Shown one piece after another: positions 55,886-64,000 of a DNA stretch of 64,000 nt (position 1 is the first letter of the stretch; each line of letters begins with the position of its first letter). A model generated the notes under the pieces. It was not told the origin of the DNA, ran no database searches, and saw only the letters and a list, made by a program, of their open reading frames with translations. The position numbers and the translations under genes were made by a program. Source of the DNA: Flavobacteriaceae bacterium MAR_2010_188 (GTDB lineage: Bacteria; Bacteroidota; Bacteroidia; Flavobacteriales; Flavobacteriaceae); assembly GCA_900104375.1 (NCBI GenBank), contig LT629302.1, positions 2,444,001 through 2,508,000 on the forward strand. Direction: 5' to 3'.

Positions 55886-56911
55886 TTATTTTGAAATATT
55901 CCTGATTTTTTTCTCCCATTTCCAGGAAGATTCCATAGCATCATCGAGACTGTAAACCGATTTCCAGCCTAATATATCATTAGATTTTGAAGTATCTGCG
56001 TAAGCTTCAACCACATCTCCAGGTCTTCTTGGCGCGAATTTAAAATTCACCTTTTCTCCGGTGGATTTTTCAAAGGAATTTATGACCTCAAGAACAGAAC
56101 TACCAATGCCAGTACCAATATTAAAGACTTCAAAATTACTTTCCATCTTGCCATCGATAAGGCGTTTTATGGCAACCACATGGGCTTTTGCCAAATCAAC
56201 TACATGTATATAATCGCGAATACACGTTCCGTCTGGTGTTGGATAATCATTACCGAATACCGAAAGCTGCTCTCTTAATCCTGCAACCGTCTGAGTTAAA
56301 AATGGAACTAAATTCTGAGGCACACCTAATGGAAGTTCGCCAATTTCAATTGAAGAATGTGCGCCAATTGGGTTAAAATATCTAAGCGCAATGGCGTTTA
56401 GCGAATCATAAACTTTACAGCTATCCCTAATGATCTCCTCTCCTATCTGTTTGGTATTTCCATAAGGCGATTCTGCCATTTTTATTGGTGCATCCTCGGT
56501 GATCGGCATGGAATCGGCTTGGCCATAAACCGTGCAGGACGAACTAAATATGAAGTTTTGGTCCTTCAACTTAAGTACAGATTGTAAAATATAAATTAAG
56601 GTATTTAAATTGTTTTCATAATAAAGCAAAGGTTTATCAACACTTTCGCCTACTGCCTTACTTGCTGCAAAATGGATAACCCCAACAATATCGTGGTGTT
56701 TTTCAAAAAATGAAAGAACCTTATTTTTGTCACGAAGGTCTAGCTCGTCAAATTCTGGGGCTTTACCGGTTATTGCTTTTATACCATCTAAAACATCTGT
56801 TGAAGAATTAGAAAGATCATCGATCACTACAACCTCAAAACCTTGTTCTTGCAGTTCTACCACAGTGTGTGACCCTATAAAACCAAGGCCACCGGTAACT
56901 AATATTTTCAT
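55886..56911 (-). CDS. galE: UDP-glucose 4-epimerase
   Basis: A 341-residue short-chain dehydrogenase-fold enzyme interconverting UDP-glucose and UDP-galactose for surface polysaccharides. The NAD motif is GGLGFIGSH at residues 7-15, and the catalytic pair is Tyr/Lys in SPYGNTKQIGEE with the upstream SSSCTVYG. Full length. It begins 3 bases after the DegT aminotransferase gene, so both are in one operon devoted to nucleotide-sugar or polysaccharide metabolism. Confidence 0.94.
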   Translation of the reverse strand: MKILVTGGLGFIGSHTVVELQEQGFEVVVIDDLSNSSTDVLDGIKAITGKAPEFDELDLRDKNKVLSFFEKHHDIVGVIHFAASKAVGESVDKPLLYYENNLNTLIYILQSVLKLKDQNFIFSSSCTVYGQADSMPITEDAPIKMAESPYGNTKQIGEEIIRDSCKVYDSLNAIALRYFNPIGAHSSIEIGELPLGVPQNLVPFLTQTVAGLREQLSVFGNDYPTPDGTCIRDYIHVVDLAKAHVVAIKRLIDGKMESNFEVFNIGTGIGSSVLEVINSFEKSTGEKVNFKFAPRRPGDVVEAYADTSKSNDILGWKSVYSLDDAMESSWKWEKKIRNISK

Positions 56912-56914
56912 TTA

Positions 56915-58072
56915 CTAATTGCTATTTAAATAATCTGTAATGGTTTTTGTGATATAATCTATTTGATCATCCTCTAATTCTGTATGCATCGGCAATGAAA
57001 CAACTTCCTTTACCAATTGATTGGTGACCACAAAATCGGTCTCCACATATCTTGAATCCTTATATGCTTTTTGACTGTGTAGTGGAATTGGGTAGTAAAC
57101 ACCGCATGGGATATCATTTTCATTGAGATGTTTAACCAATTTATCTCGATTAGAATTTATTATTCTCAAGGTGTATTGATGAAAAACGTGGCAATCGCAA
57201 GTGTCACAAATTCCTTGGCAACTATCCTTTCCACTTGGGACAATGACTTTCTCATGGTCTTTTAAAGCAGAAGTATATTTTCTCGCAGCTTCCCGACGTG
57301 CATCATTATAATCGTTTAAGTTTCCTAATTTAATGTCCAAGATTGCAGCTTGCATCGAATCTAATCGTGAATTTACACCCACGACATCGTGATGATAGCG
57401 CTCATACATTCCGTGGTTTACAATACCTCTCAAGGTATGTGCAAGTTTGTCATCATTTGTAAAAATTGCTCCACCATCACCGTAACACCCAAGATTTTTA
57501 GATGGGAAAAAAGAAGTTGTGCCTACGTGGCCAATCGTTCCAGTTTTGGCGACTTTACCATCACTGAATTTATAATTAGAACCAATGGCTTGTGCATTGT
57601 CTTCAACTACAAAAATGTTGTGCTTGTTGGCGAGATTCATAATCTCTTCCATATTAGCAGCAAGACCAAATAAATGAACCGGAATTATTGCCTTTGTCCT
57701 TGGCGTAATCGCATTCTTGATGGCTTCAATATTAATGTTGAAGGAATCCTCATCTACATCAACCAAAACGGGAGTCAACTTTAATAATGCAATAACTTCT
57801 GCCGTTGCCGCAAATGTGAAATCTGAAGTTATAACCTCATCGCCTTGTTGCAGACCTAAGCCCATCAATGCAATTTGAAGAGCATCGGTACCATTTGCAC
57901 AAGGAATCACATGCTTTACATCTAGATATTCCTCTAAATTCTTTTGAAATTGCTGAACTTTTGGACCGTTGATAAATGCCGTAGAGTCTAATACCTCGGC
58001 CAATGAAGAATCAACATCATCCTTTATTTTGGCGTATTGACCCTTTAGGTCCACCATCTGAATTTTTTTCAT
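56915..58072 (-). CDS. DegT/DnrJ/EryC1/StrS aminotransferase
   Basis: A 385-residue PLP-dependent sugar aminotransferase. The PLP lysine is in TTSFFPSKNLGCYGDGGAIFTND; FTFAATAEVIALLKLTPVLVDVD and GVNSRLDSMQAAIL are typical. An unusual cysteine-rich insertion, GKDSCQGICDTCDCHVFHQYTLR (four to five cysteines in ~13 residues), lies at about 285-305 and could bind a metal or form disulfides. It probably makes an amino sugar for a surface polysaccharide, together with galE 3 bases downstream. It is divergent from kdtA. Confidence 0.9.
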   Translation of the reverse strand: MKKIQMVDLKGQYAKIKDDVDSSLAEVLDSTAFINGPKVQQFQKNLEEYLDVKHVIPCANGTDALQIALMGLGLQQGDEVITSDFTFAATAEVIALLKLTPVLVDVDEDSFNINIEAIKNAITPRTKAIIPVHLFGLAANMEEIMNLANKHNIFVVEDNAQAIGSNYKFSDGKVAKTGTIGHVGTTSFFPSKNLGCYGDGGAIFTNDDKLAHTLRGIVNHGMYERYHHDVVGVNSRLDSMQAAILDIKLGNLNDYNDARREAARKYTSALKDHEKVIVPSGKDSCQGICDTCDCHVFHQYTLRIINSNRDKLVKHLNENDIPCGVYYPIPLHSQKAYKDSRYVETDFVVTNQLVKEVVSLPMHTELEDDQIDYITKTITDYLNSN

Positions 58073-58195
58073 TCAAAATTTTTTACTGAAAACGTTGTTG
58101 TCACGAATAGTATTGCTAGCGAAATTACAAAAATGAAAACTGCTGACCAATGGTATTTCTTCAAACTACCGTATTTTAGCCCATCATTAAACCTT

Positions 58196-59422
58196 ATGTT
58201 ATATAATTTAGGGACATATATTTTAGCGCTGTTTTTGCGTTTTTTTTCTCTTTTTAATAAGAAGGCGAAAACAGGAAATACTGGCAGAGCCGAAACTTTA
58301 GAGATCTTAAAAAACAAATACGACGGCAAATCCCCGGTTATTTGGTTTCATTGTGCTTCGCTAGGTGAGTACGAACAAGGACTTCCGGTATTCAAAATAT
58401 TAAGAGAAAGATATCCAAAGCACTTTATTGTATTAAGTTTCTTTTCTCCAAGCGGATTTATAACCCGTAAAAATTCTCCCATTGCAGATGCGGTGGTCTA
58501 TTTACCTGTCGACACTCCACAGAACGCAAAACATTTTGTAAAGCTGCTAAAGCCACAATTGGCGGTATTTGTTAAATATGAAATTTGGGCAAACTACCTT
58601 TTGGAGCTTAATAGAATAAATTGTAAAACCTATTTGATTTCTGCTTTATTTCGCAAAGACCAAATCTACTTTAAATGGTATGGTAGCAAACTAAAGCAAG
58701 CGCTTAAATCCTTTGAACTTATTTTCGTCCAAGATAATAATTCCAAACAGTTGCTGAATAATATTGGTTATAAAGCCGCAGTAATCGCTGAAGACACCAG
58801 ACTAGACCGAGTTTTTCAGCAATTAGAGCAAGACAATACCTTGGATTGGTTAGCTGATTTTAAACAAAACGACCTTTTATTGGTATTTGGAAGCACTTGG
58901 CCTGAAGATGAAAAGTATATAGTAAAATTCATCAATGAGAATTCATTCCAAAATTTAAAATTTCTGGTGGTTCCTCATGAAATAAAAGAAAGTCACCTCA
59001 ACGAATTACAAAAATCTATAGAGCTGCCTTCAATTAGATTTACCAATAGTGATAAGGGAAGAACTGAAGCTTCGGTCATGATTTTAGATGCCATTGGCTA
59101 TCTTTCTCGCACTTATGCTTATGCAGATATTGCATACGTTGGCGGTGCGGTTGGGAAATCTGGGCTACATAATATATTGGAGCCAGCCGTTTTTGGCATT
59201 CCTATAATTATTGGGAATAATTACAAACGGTTTCCTGAAGCAATTAAATTAACAGATTTCGGCGGTATTATTCCCATAAAAAACTATGCTGAATTATCCG
59301 ATAACTATTTTCAATTAATCCAAGATGAAAACACACGGATTAAAATCGGAAATGTTAATGAAAAATATATTAAAAATAATAAAGGTGCGGTAATCCAAAT
59401 AACCGATATCATACGTATATAA
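58196..59422 (+). CDS. kdtA: 3-deoxy-D-manno-octulosonic acid transferase
   Basis: A 408-residue inner-membrane-associated glycosyltransferase that adds Kdo to lipid A. The start at ATG 58196 (MLYNLGTYILALFLRFFSLF) gives the usual N-terminal anchor. The longer frame from 58133 would include the promoter-like TATTTTAG and 21 extra residues. Key segments are the conserved FHCASLGEYEQGLPV, VFVKYEIWANYL and the C-terminal YVGGAVGKSGLHNILEPAVFGIPIIIGNNYKRFPEA. Lipid A formation also connects to the LpxR-like gene at the window start. Confidence 0.93.
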   Translation: MLYNLGTYILALFLRFFSLFNKKAKTGNTGRAETLEILKNKYDGKSPVIWFHCASLGEYEQGLPVFKILRERYPKHFIVLSFFSPSGFITRKNSPIADAVVYLPVDTPQNAKHFVKLLKPQLAVFVKYEIWANYLLELNRINCKTYLISALFRKDQIYFKWYGSKLKQALKSFELIFVQDNNSKQLLNNIGYKAAVIAEDTRLDRVFQQLEQDNTLDWLADFKQNDLLLVFGSTWPEDEKYIVKFINENSFQNLKFLVVPHEIKESHLNELQKSIELPSIRFTNSDKGRTEASVMILDAIGYLSRTYAYADIAYVGGAVGKSGLHNILEPAVFGIPIIIGNNYKRFPEAIKLTDFGGIIPIKNYAELSDNYFQLIQDENTRIKIGNVNEKYIKNNKGAVIQITDIIRI

Positions 59423-59526
59423 AACTGATTTCTAAACTATAGATAATGGATTGAACCTTATTTTATAGGGAAAATCAAAATAAGTTATTAAGTTTGCAAA
59501 TTAATTTTAACACTAAAACTATTACA

Positions 59527-59823
59527 ATGAAAAAAATTTTTTTAAGCACAGCACTAGTATTTGCCTTGGCTTTAAATGTTAACTCTTGCAGAGAAAACAA
59601 AGAAGTTGATGATATTGACGACATGGATGATGTAGAAAATGCAGGAGACGCAATGGAAAATGCTGCTGAAGAAACTGGTGATGCAGTTGAAGGTGCTTTC
59701 GAAAAAACTGGTCAAGCAGTTGACAATGCAGTAAACGAAACCAAGGAAGCTGGTGAAGCTGTTGGTGACGCTGTAGATCAAGCTACAGATGACGTTGCTG
59801 ACGACGTTGCTGATGATAACTAA
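59527..59823 (+). CDS. Small acidic LEA-like lipoprotein
   Basis: A 98-residue lipoprotein from ATG 59527 (lipobox NVNSC, Cys near residue 21). The rest is a run of amphipathic Ala/Glu/Asp/Gly-rich repeats (AGDAMENAAEETGDAVEGA and similar, roughly 11 residues long). These resemble late-embryogenesis-abundant or apolipoprotein-like helices and give a very acidic, probably disordered-to-helical protein. The longer start at 59494 would add residues before the signal and is rejected. It has its own terminator at 59847. It could act as an envelope stress or spacer protein, by composition only. Confidence 0.75.
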   Translation: MKKIFLSTALVFALALNVNSCRENKEVDDIDDMDDVENAGDAMENAAEETGDAVEGAFEKTGQAVDNAVNETKEAGEAVGDAVDQATDDVADDVADDN

Positions 59824-59846
59824 GAAAAAATCTTAATTGATAAAGA

Positions 59847-59878
59847 AAGCCTGGACAATTTGTCCGGGCTTTTTTTTT
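59847..59878 (+). terminator. Intrinsic terminator after the LEA-like lipoprotein
   Basis: An 11-bp stem, AAGCCTGGACA / TGTCCGGGCTT, with one G-T pair is followed by nine T residues. Confidence 0.93.
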
Positions 59879-59952
59879 ATATCGCATCGTATCAAAAAAT
59901 CTCATGGAAAGAATTAAAAATTTGTAATTTTCACTTTTGACTAATTTTAACC

Positions 59953-60390
59953 ATGCCTGTAACAAATTGCCACATATTTCTGACCGACGACGACGAAGAT
60001 GATAGATTTTTATTTACCGATGCGATAAAGAAAATCGACGGGAATATAAAAGTCGATGTCTTTGAAGGAGCGAATCAGTTGTTAGATTATTTTGAAACTA
60101 ATGATGTCATCCCACATATGATATTCATAGATTTGAATATGCCCATGATGGACGGCGAAGAATTGCTCTTAGAATTAAAAAATGATTCAAAAACAAGAGA
60201 GATTCCTGTAATTATCTACTCAACCTCCTTTAGTGAAAATAAAACTGAAAAACTGCTCAACAGTGGCGCCAATTTATTTTTACAAAAACCTTCAACGTAT
60301 CCCGATCTTAAGGCAAAGATTTCAGAATGCATTTCTGTTATAATGAATGATCATGGTGATTCTGGTCAACAACATAATATAGTTTTCTAA
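59953..60390 (+). CDS. Single-domain response regulator (Rcp1-like)
   Basis: A 145-residue CheY-like receiver without an output domain. The acidic pocket is TDDDEDD at residues 11-17, the phosphorylated residue is Asp60 in IFIDLNMPMMDG, and the conserved Ser/Thr and Lys are in IYSTSFSE and FLQKPSTYPDL. Rcp1-type regulators act with phytochrome-like or multi-PAS kinases. It starts 9 bases before the histidine kinase gene, so they form a pair. A near-consensus CACTTTTG box lies 14 bases before its start. Confidence 0.9.
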   Translation: MPVTNCHIFLTDDDEDDRFLFTDAIKKIDGNIKVDVFEGANQLLDYFETNDVIPHMIFIDLNMPMMDGEELLLELKNDSKTREIPVIIYSTSFSENKTEKLLNSGANLFLQKPSTYPDLKAKISECISVIMNDHGDSGQQHNIVF

Positions 60391-60399
60391 CCAACAGAT

Positions 60400-63285
60400 A
60401 TGAAGGATAAAAATTTAGCAAATCATTTGCCTTTTATATCCGGAAATAGTGAGTTGGCCAAAATAATTTTGGCCAAAGATTGGTCTAAAACTGAACTAGA
60501 TCATCCAGCTAGCTGGCCAGATACCCTAAAAATTTTACTTAACACCCTACTGAATTCTAAGTTCCCCATGTTTATCTGGTGGGGAAACAATTTGAATTGT
60601 TTTTACAATGACGCTTATATCCCCAGTTTAGGTGTTAAGGGTAAGCATCCATCTATATTGGGAATGCCCGCTAAAGACGCATGGCCCGAAATAGGGGATT
60701 TCATTAAACCCTTAATCGATAAGGTCTGGGAAACAGGAGAATCTACGTGGAGGGAAAATCAACTGGTGCCAATTTTTAGAGATGGTAAAGTTGAAGATGC
60801 ATATTGGACCTTTTGCTACAGCCAGATTGTGGATACTAATGGCACAACAAGCGGAGTATTGGTAAGCTGTACAGAAACCACCGATACCCATCTGAGTTTA
60901 AAAAAACTTAAAGAAAGTGAAAATCAATTGAGTTTTGCAATAGAAGCTGCCGAACTGGCCACTTGGGATTATGATCCACTAACTAACAACTTCCAATCTA
61001 ATGGCAGATTAAAAGAATGGTTCGGCTTAGAAGCGAATGACGAAATAAGTTTGGACAATGCAACGAATGTCATGGACCCTAAAGATGTTGAGCGTGTTAA
61101 AAACGATATCAAAAAAGCATTAGAAAAAAAGGGCCGCGGTCGCTATAATACCGTTTATAAAATCAAAAACAAGAAAACTGGACAACTAAGAACTTTGAAA
61201 GCCATGGTTAGAGCATGGTTTAACGAAAAAAATGAAGCATACAGATTTAATGGGACCCTTCAAGATATAACTGAGGCGTATAACGCAGAGCAAGAAAATC
61301 AAAAGTTATTGGCGTTGCTGGATGCCAGTCAACAAATTATAGGCTTAGCAGATGTAAATTTAAATCTAAAGTATTGCAACCCTGCTGGAAGAAAGTTACT
61401 TGGAATTGAAAAAACAGAAGGCAAAAATCTCCTAGATTGCATTTATCCTGAGGATTTAGGAAGAGCCAAAGAGCTTATTCAAAAGCTCAAAACAGAAGAT
61501 TATTTTTCAGAAAAAATCCGGGTTTTCGATCAGGAAAGCAAGCACCCCATTTGGATAAATTGGAATTGCGTAACTGTGAAGGATTCAATAACCAATGAAA
61601 TTGTCGGGATAGGAACGGTTAGCTCTAACATAGAAGAAGAAAAACGAAATGACGAAGTGTTACATAGGGCATTCGATCAGATAGAAACCGAGGAGAGAAA
61701 ATTTAGGAATCTGGTAGAGAATGCCCCAGTAGGCATCGCTATTCTAAAAGGAAATGATTTTACGGTTGAGCTGGCTAATATTGAGGCGCTTAAAATTTTG
61801 GGCAAAAAAGAGAAGGACGTACGTAATATACCGCTTCTAAGTATTTTACCGGCTCAAGACAACAACCTACATAATGTCCTTAAGAAAGTCCTTAAGACAG
61901 GAGAATCCCAGCGAGGTCTGGAATTTAGCCTTAACATCAAGGTTAGAGGCAGAGAAGTTAAGACCTTTTTCAACTCTATCTTCCACCTTATAACGGATGA
62001 AGTTACCAATGAGAAAGGAATTATGGTTGTTGCAAATAACGTTACAGAATCAGTAAAATTTAAGAGATTTCTTCAAGAAAGCGAAAAACAATTCAGGAAT
62101 TTTGTTTTACAATCGCCAATTGCAATGACCATTTTTCAAGGTCCAGATTTGGTAATACAAATGGCGAACAAAGTAATGTACCAAACCCTCTGGCGCAAGC
62201 AAAGGCATGAAGTTATAGGCAAAAAGCTTTTAGATGTTTTTCCTGAATTACATGGTCAAAAATATCCGCAGCAATTAAAAGATGTCTTAGAGTTGGGTAA
62301 ATCTTTTTCAGAAAAAGAATCTCACGCCATAATTAAGGGTGAAGATGGTCAACAAGAGTTTTATTTAGATTATGAATATGCTCCATTGCGTGAAGTAGAC
62401 GGAACCATTTCTGGCGTAATGGTAACCGTAAACGATGTAAGTGATAAAGTTAGAGCGAGGTTAAAGCTTGAAGAATTTTCTAAAGAACTAGAAGAGATAG
62501 TAAAGGAACGGACGGGATTGCTTTTGACCACAAACCAAAAATTGAAAACGTCTATTGCCAAATTAGAAAAGACAAACGAGGAGTTAGAGTCGTTCGCTTA
62601 TATCTCTAGCCATGACTTGCAAGAACCACTTCGAAAGATTCAAATATTTTCTTCAAGAATTAAAGAAAATTATGGTAAAGACTTTCCAGTAGAAGTCCAC
62701 GAAGATTTTAATAGAATCGTAAAAGCGGCAACTAGAATGAGAACACTCATCGATGATCTACTCTCCTTCTCTATGACCAACAACCTTAATGCAGAGTCTA
62801 AAGTTGTCAATCTTTACCTAATCCTTAATGAAGTGATTGATGGGTTACGTGAGAAATTAGATTATAAAGACAGTAAAATACATTTAGGGAATCTCTGCGA
62901 TGTAAAGCTGGTGCCTTTTCAAATTCAACAAGTATTCACAAATTTAATAGAGAACTCCATGAAATTTGCTAGAGATGGGGTTGCGCCTGTGATTAGCATT
63001 ACATCTAAAGAAGTTCAGGGGAAAAGTTTAGAAAAATATAATCTAGACAAGGATAAAATTTATTGCAAGATAATTTATAAGGATAACGGTATTGGTTTCG
63101 AGGAAAAATATGGAGAACAGATTTTTGATCTCTTTCAAAGATTGCATGGAAAAGAGCATTACAAAGGCACTGGTATCGGATTAGCAATTGTTAAAAAAAT
63201 TATTCAAAATCACAATGGCCATGTAGAGGCGACAGGAACATCTGGAGAAGGCGCCACTTTTACGATCTATATACCGGTCAATTAA
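60400..63285 (+). CDS. Soluble multi-PAS sensor histidine kinase
   Basis: A 961-residue protein without membrane helices, hence probably a cytoplasmic sensor. About four or five PAS/PAC modules cover residues 1-690 (first with FMIWWGNNLNCFYNDAY, later ones with TWDYDPLTNNFQSN, NLKYCNPAGRKLLG, NAPVGIAILKGNDF and QSPIAMTIFQGPDL). A coiled coil (about 690-730) leads into the HisKA domain with His738 in SSHDLQEPLRKIQIF. The HATPase comes last, with the N-box FTNLIENSMKFA, DNGIGFEEKYGEQIFDLFQRL and GTGIGLAIVKKI. It is paired with the receiver upstream. The signal it senses cannot be read from the sequence. Confidence 0.95.
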   Translation: MKDKNLANHLPFISGNSELAKIILAKDWSKTELDHPASWPDTLKILLNTLLNSKFPMFIWWGNNLNCFYNDAYIPSLGVKGKHPSILGMPAKDAWPEIGDFIKPLIDKVWETGESTWRENQLVPIFRDGKVEDAYWTFCYSQIVDTNGTTSGVLVSCTETTDTHLSLKKLKESENQLSFAIEAAELATWDYDPLTNNFQSNGRLKEWFGLEANDEISLDNATNVMDPKDVERVKNDIKKALEKKGRGRYNTVYKIKNKKTGQLRTLKAMVRAWFNEKNEAYRFNGTLQDITEAYNAEQENQKLLALLDASQQIIGLADVNLNLKYCNPAGRKLLGIEKTEGKNLLDCIYPEDLGRAKELIQKLKTEDYFSEKIRVFDQESKHPIWINWNCVTVKDSITNEIVGIGTVSSNIEEEKRNDEVLHRAFDQIETEERKFRNLVENAPVGIAILKGNDFTVELANIEALKILGKKEKDVRNIPLLSILPAQDNNLHNVLKKVLKTGESQRGLEFSLNIKVRGREVKTFFNSIFHLITDEVTNEKGIMVVANNVTESVKFKRFLQESEKQFRNFVLQSPIAMTIFQGPDLVIQMANKVMYQTLWRKQRHEVIGKKLLDVFPELHGQKYPQQLKDVLELGKSFSEKESHAIIKGEDGQQEFYLDYEYAPLREVDGTISGVMVTVNDVSDKVRARLKLEEFSKELEEIVKERTGLLLTTNQKLKTSIAKLEKTNEELESFAYISSHDLQEPLRKIQIFSSRIKENYGKDFPVEVHEDFNRIVKAATRMRTLIDDLLSFSMTNNLNAESKVVNLYLILNEVIDGLREKLDYKDSKIHLGNLCDVKLVPFQIQQVFTNLIENSMKFARDGVAPVISITSKEVQGKSLEKYNLDKDKIYCKIIYKDNGIGFEEKYGEQIFDLFQRLHGKEHYKGTGIGLAIVKKIIQNHNGHVEATGTSGEGATFTIYIPVN

Positions 63286-63371
63286 AATTAAATAAGTGCA
63301 ACTCCAAGTTTTCACCAAATATATAGAGTGAAAAATATCTCTCTTTCAGCTAATTTTTATGTTTAATTTAG

Positions 63372-63426
63372 TTGAAAATTTCGAGGCTTAAAATTCGTAG
63401 TAGAATGTCTTCAACCTCGATTTCAA
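63372..63426 (+). promoter_or_regulatory. Inverted repeat in the leader of the Pycsar-effector-like gene
   Basis: TTGAAA (63372-63377) and TCGAGG (63381-63386) pair with TTTCAA (63421-63426) and CCTCGA (63415-63420), 12 bp with a 3-base bulge and a 28-base loop. The hairpin ends 7 bases before the start codon. It could be an operator or a translation-limiting leader structure. Confidence 0.5.
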
Positions 63427-63433
63427 TATTCAT

Positions 63434-64000
63434 ATGAGAGATAGTTTGCAAAGAAAAATTATTCCTATTAAAGTGAAGAACGCATTAGTTCTAGATGATG
63501 TTGACGCATCGTTGAAGCTTTCAGAAAGAGGAGCTCAGACTTTCTTTTACATAGCCATTCGCAACCATGTAGACTTAGGAATTCTTGCCGATAGGAAAGC
63601 CAACTTGCTATTATTCGTAAATGCTCTGATTTTTTCGCTATTGATGGCGAAATTATTCTATAAAATCACTGCCCTTAAGAATGAATATTTTGTAATTCCT
63701 TTCCTCATTTTGATTATAACCAGCGTTGTAACTGTAATTCTGGCCATATTGGTGACGCGACCAAAGGTAACGACAGGAAAATTTGACAAACAGGATTTAA
63801 AGGATAGAAAAGTAAATCTTGCTTTCTTTGGAAACTTCCATGCGATGAGCTACGATGAGTTTAACTGGGCATTAGTGAATATGCTAAAGGAAAAGGACGA
63901 CATCTATGCTACCTTGACCAAAGACCTTTACTTTTTAGGTCTAGTATTAAATAAGAAATATAGAATTCTAAGTGCCGCTTATTTGGTGTTTATCATAGGA
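63434..64000 (+). CDS. Pycsar-effector-family membrane protein (DUF5706-like), 3'-truncated
   Basis: 189 codons from ATG 63434 run off the window end. The sequence begins with a soluble N-terminus, then the family-typical HVDLGILADRKANLLLFVNALIF, a first membrane helix pair (about 60-108) and the motif TRPKVTTGKF, followed by VNLAFFGNFHAMSYDEF and a region leading into another helix (LYFLGLVLNKKYRILSAAYLVFIIG). I recall these motifs from flavobacterial proteins annotated as Pycsar system effector family. In the defence system such proteins are thought to be triggered by cyclic pyrimidine nucleotides and to damage the inner membrane. No cyclase gene lies within the window and the upstream neighbour is a sensor kinase, so a defence role here is hypothesis. 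Confidence 0.75.
   Translation, partial: MRDSLQRKIIPIKVKNALVLDDVDASLKLSERGAQTFFYIAIRNHVDLGILADRKANLLLFVNALIFSLLMAKLFYKITALKNEYFVIPFLILIITSVVTVILAILVTRPKVTTGKFDKQDLKDRKVNLAFFGNFHAMSYDEFNWALVNMLKEKDDIYATLTKDLYFLGLVLNKKYRILSAAYLVFIIG

Noticed and set aside
58133-58195. Upstream ATG for kdtA
   Set aside because: The extra residues are not typical of KdtA and cover a probable promoter; the frame from 58196 begins with the normal membrane anchor.

Overview
This window is a contiguous, gene-dense, AT-rich stretch of a chromosome from a member of the Flavobacteriaceae (Bacteroidetes), probably marine or halotolerant; the genus cannot be fixed from the sequence alone. The placement rests on a GLPGLI-family protein next to an OMP_b-brl receptor, DUF5686 and CarboxypepD_reg barrels, a 2TM domain, a Bacteroidetes-type P-II protein, a membrane pyrophosphatase, promoters of the flavobacterial TAnnTTTG type, little sign of Shine-Dalgarno sites, and LxxC-type lipoproteins. 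I see no rRNA, tRNA, insertion sequence, prophage or CRISPR array.

Layout. 1-3034: tail of an LpxR-like lipid A deacylase, an azurin lipoprotein and an aldehyde dehydrogenase of the GapN type. 3055-10247 (minus): an ilvD-ilvB-ilvN-ilvC-ilvA operon for branched-chain amino acids, headed by a 20-residue Ile/Val-rich leader peptide and a terminator/antiterminator pair (10122-10247), i.e. a transcription attenuator. 10316-19386: nitrogen assimilation, with gltD/gltB (minus) divergent from an outer-membrane porin, glnK (P-II) and amtB (plus); the 455-bp divergent region carries two unusual T-loop hairpins. 19552-20959: metK behind a SAM-II-type riboswitch. 21307-28649: secreted and outer-membrane proteins (lipoprotein, M28 peptidase, OMP_b-brl receptor, GLPGLI). 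28652-36120: deoxynucleoside kinase, polyphosphate kinase, an App1-like phosphatase, an MgtC/DUF4010 membrane protein and the proton/sodium pyrophosphatase HppA. 36307-45125: a double DUF302 lipoprotein, an MFS permease, DUF1684 and DUF1223 proteins, carbonic anhydrase, a membrane-anchored kinase-like protein and a DUF5686 outer-membrane protein. 45189-50652: pdhB, etfBA, a bifunctional nuclease and a CNT nucleoside transporter with an extra periplasmic domain. 50949-53956: thyA, a CBM48 mini-protein, a dihydrofolate reductase fused to a 2TM membrane anchor, and a sugar acetyltransferase. 54066-59422: fabD-lspA, galE, a DegT aminotransferase and kdtA (envelope biogenesis). 59527-64000: a LEA-like acidic lipoprotein, a response regulator, a soluble multi-PAS histidine kinase, and the start of a Pycsar-effector-family membrane protein cut by the window end.

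The most notable non-coding signals are the ilv attenuator, the SAM-II riboswitch with a competing downstream hairpin, and a family of degenerate tandem heptamers (7-bp period) in at least four intergenic regions; the longest keeps its 7-bp register for about 20 units (42491-42630). Several small palindromic repeats sit in intergenic DNA, and one forms a GC-rich hairpin seven bases before the thyA start.
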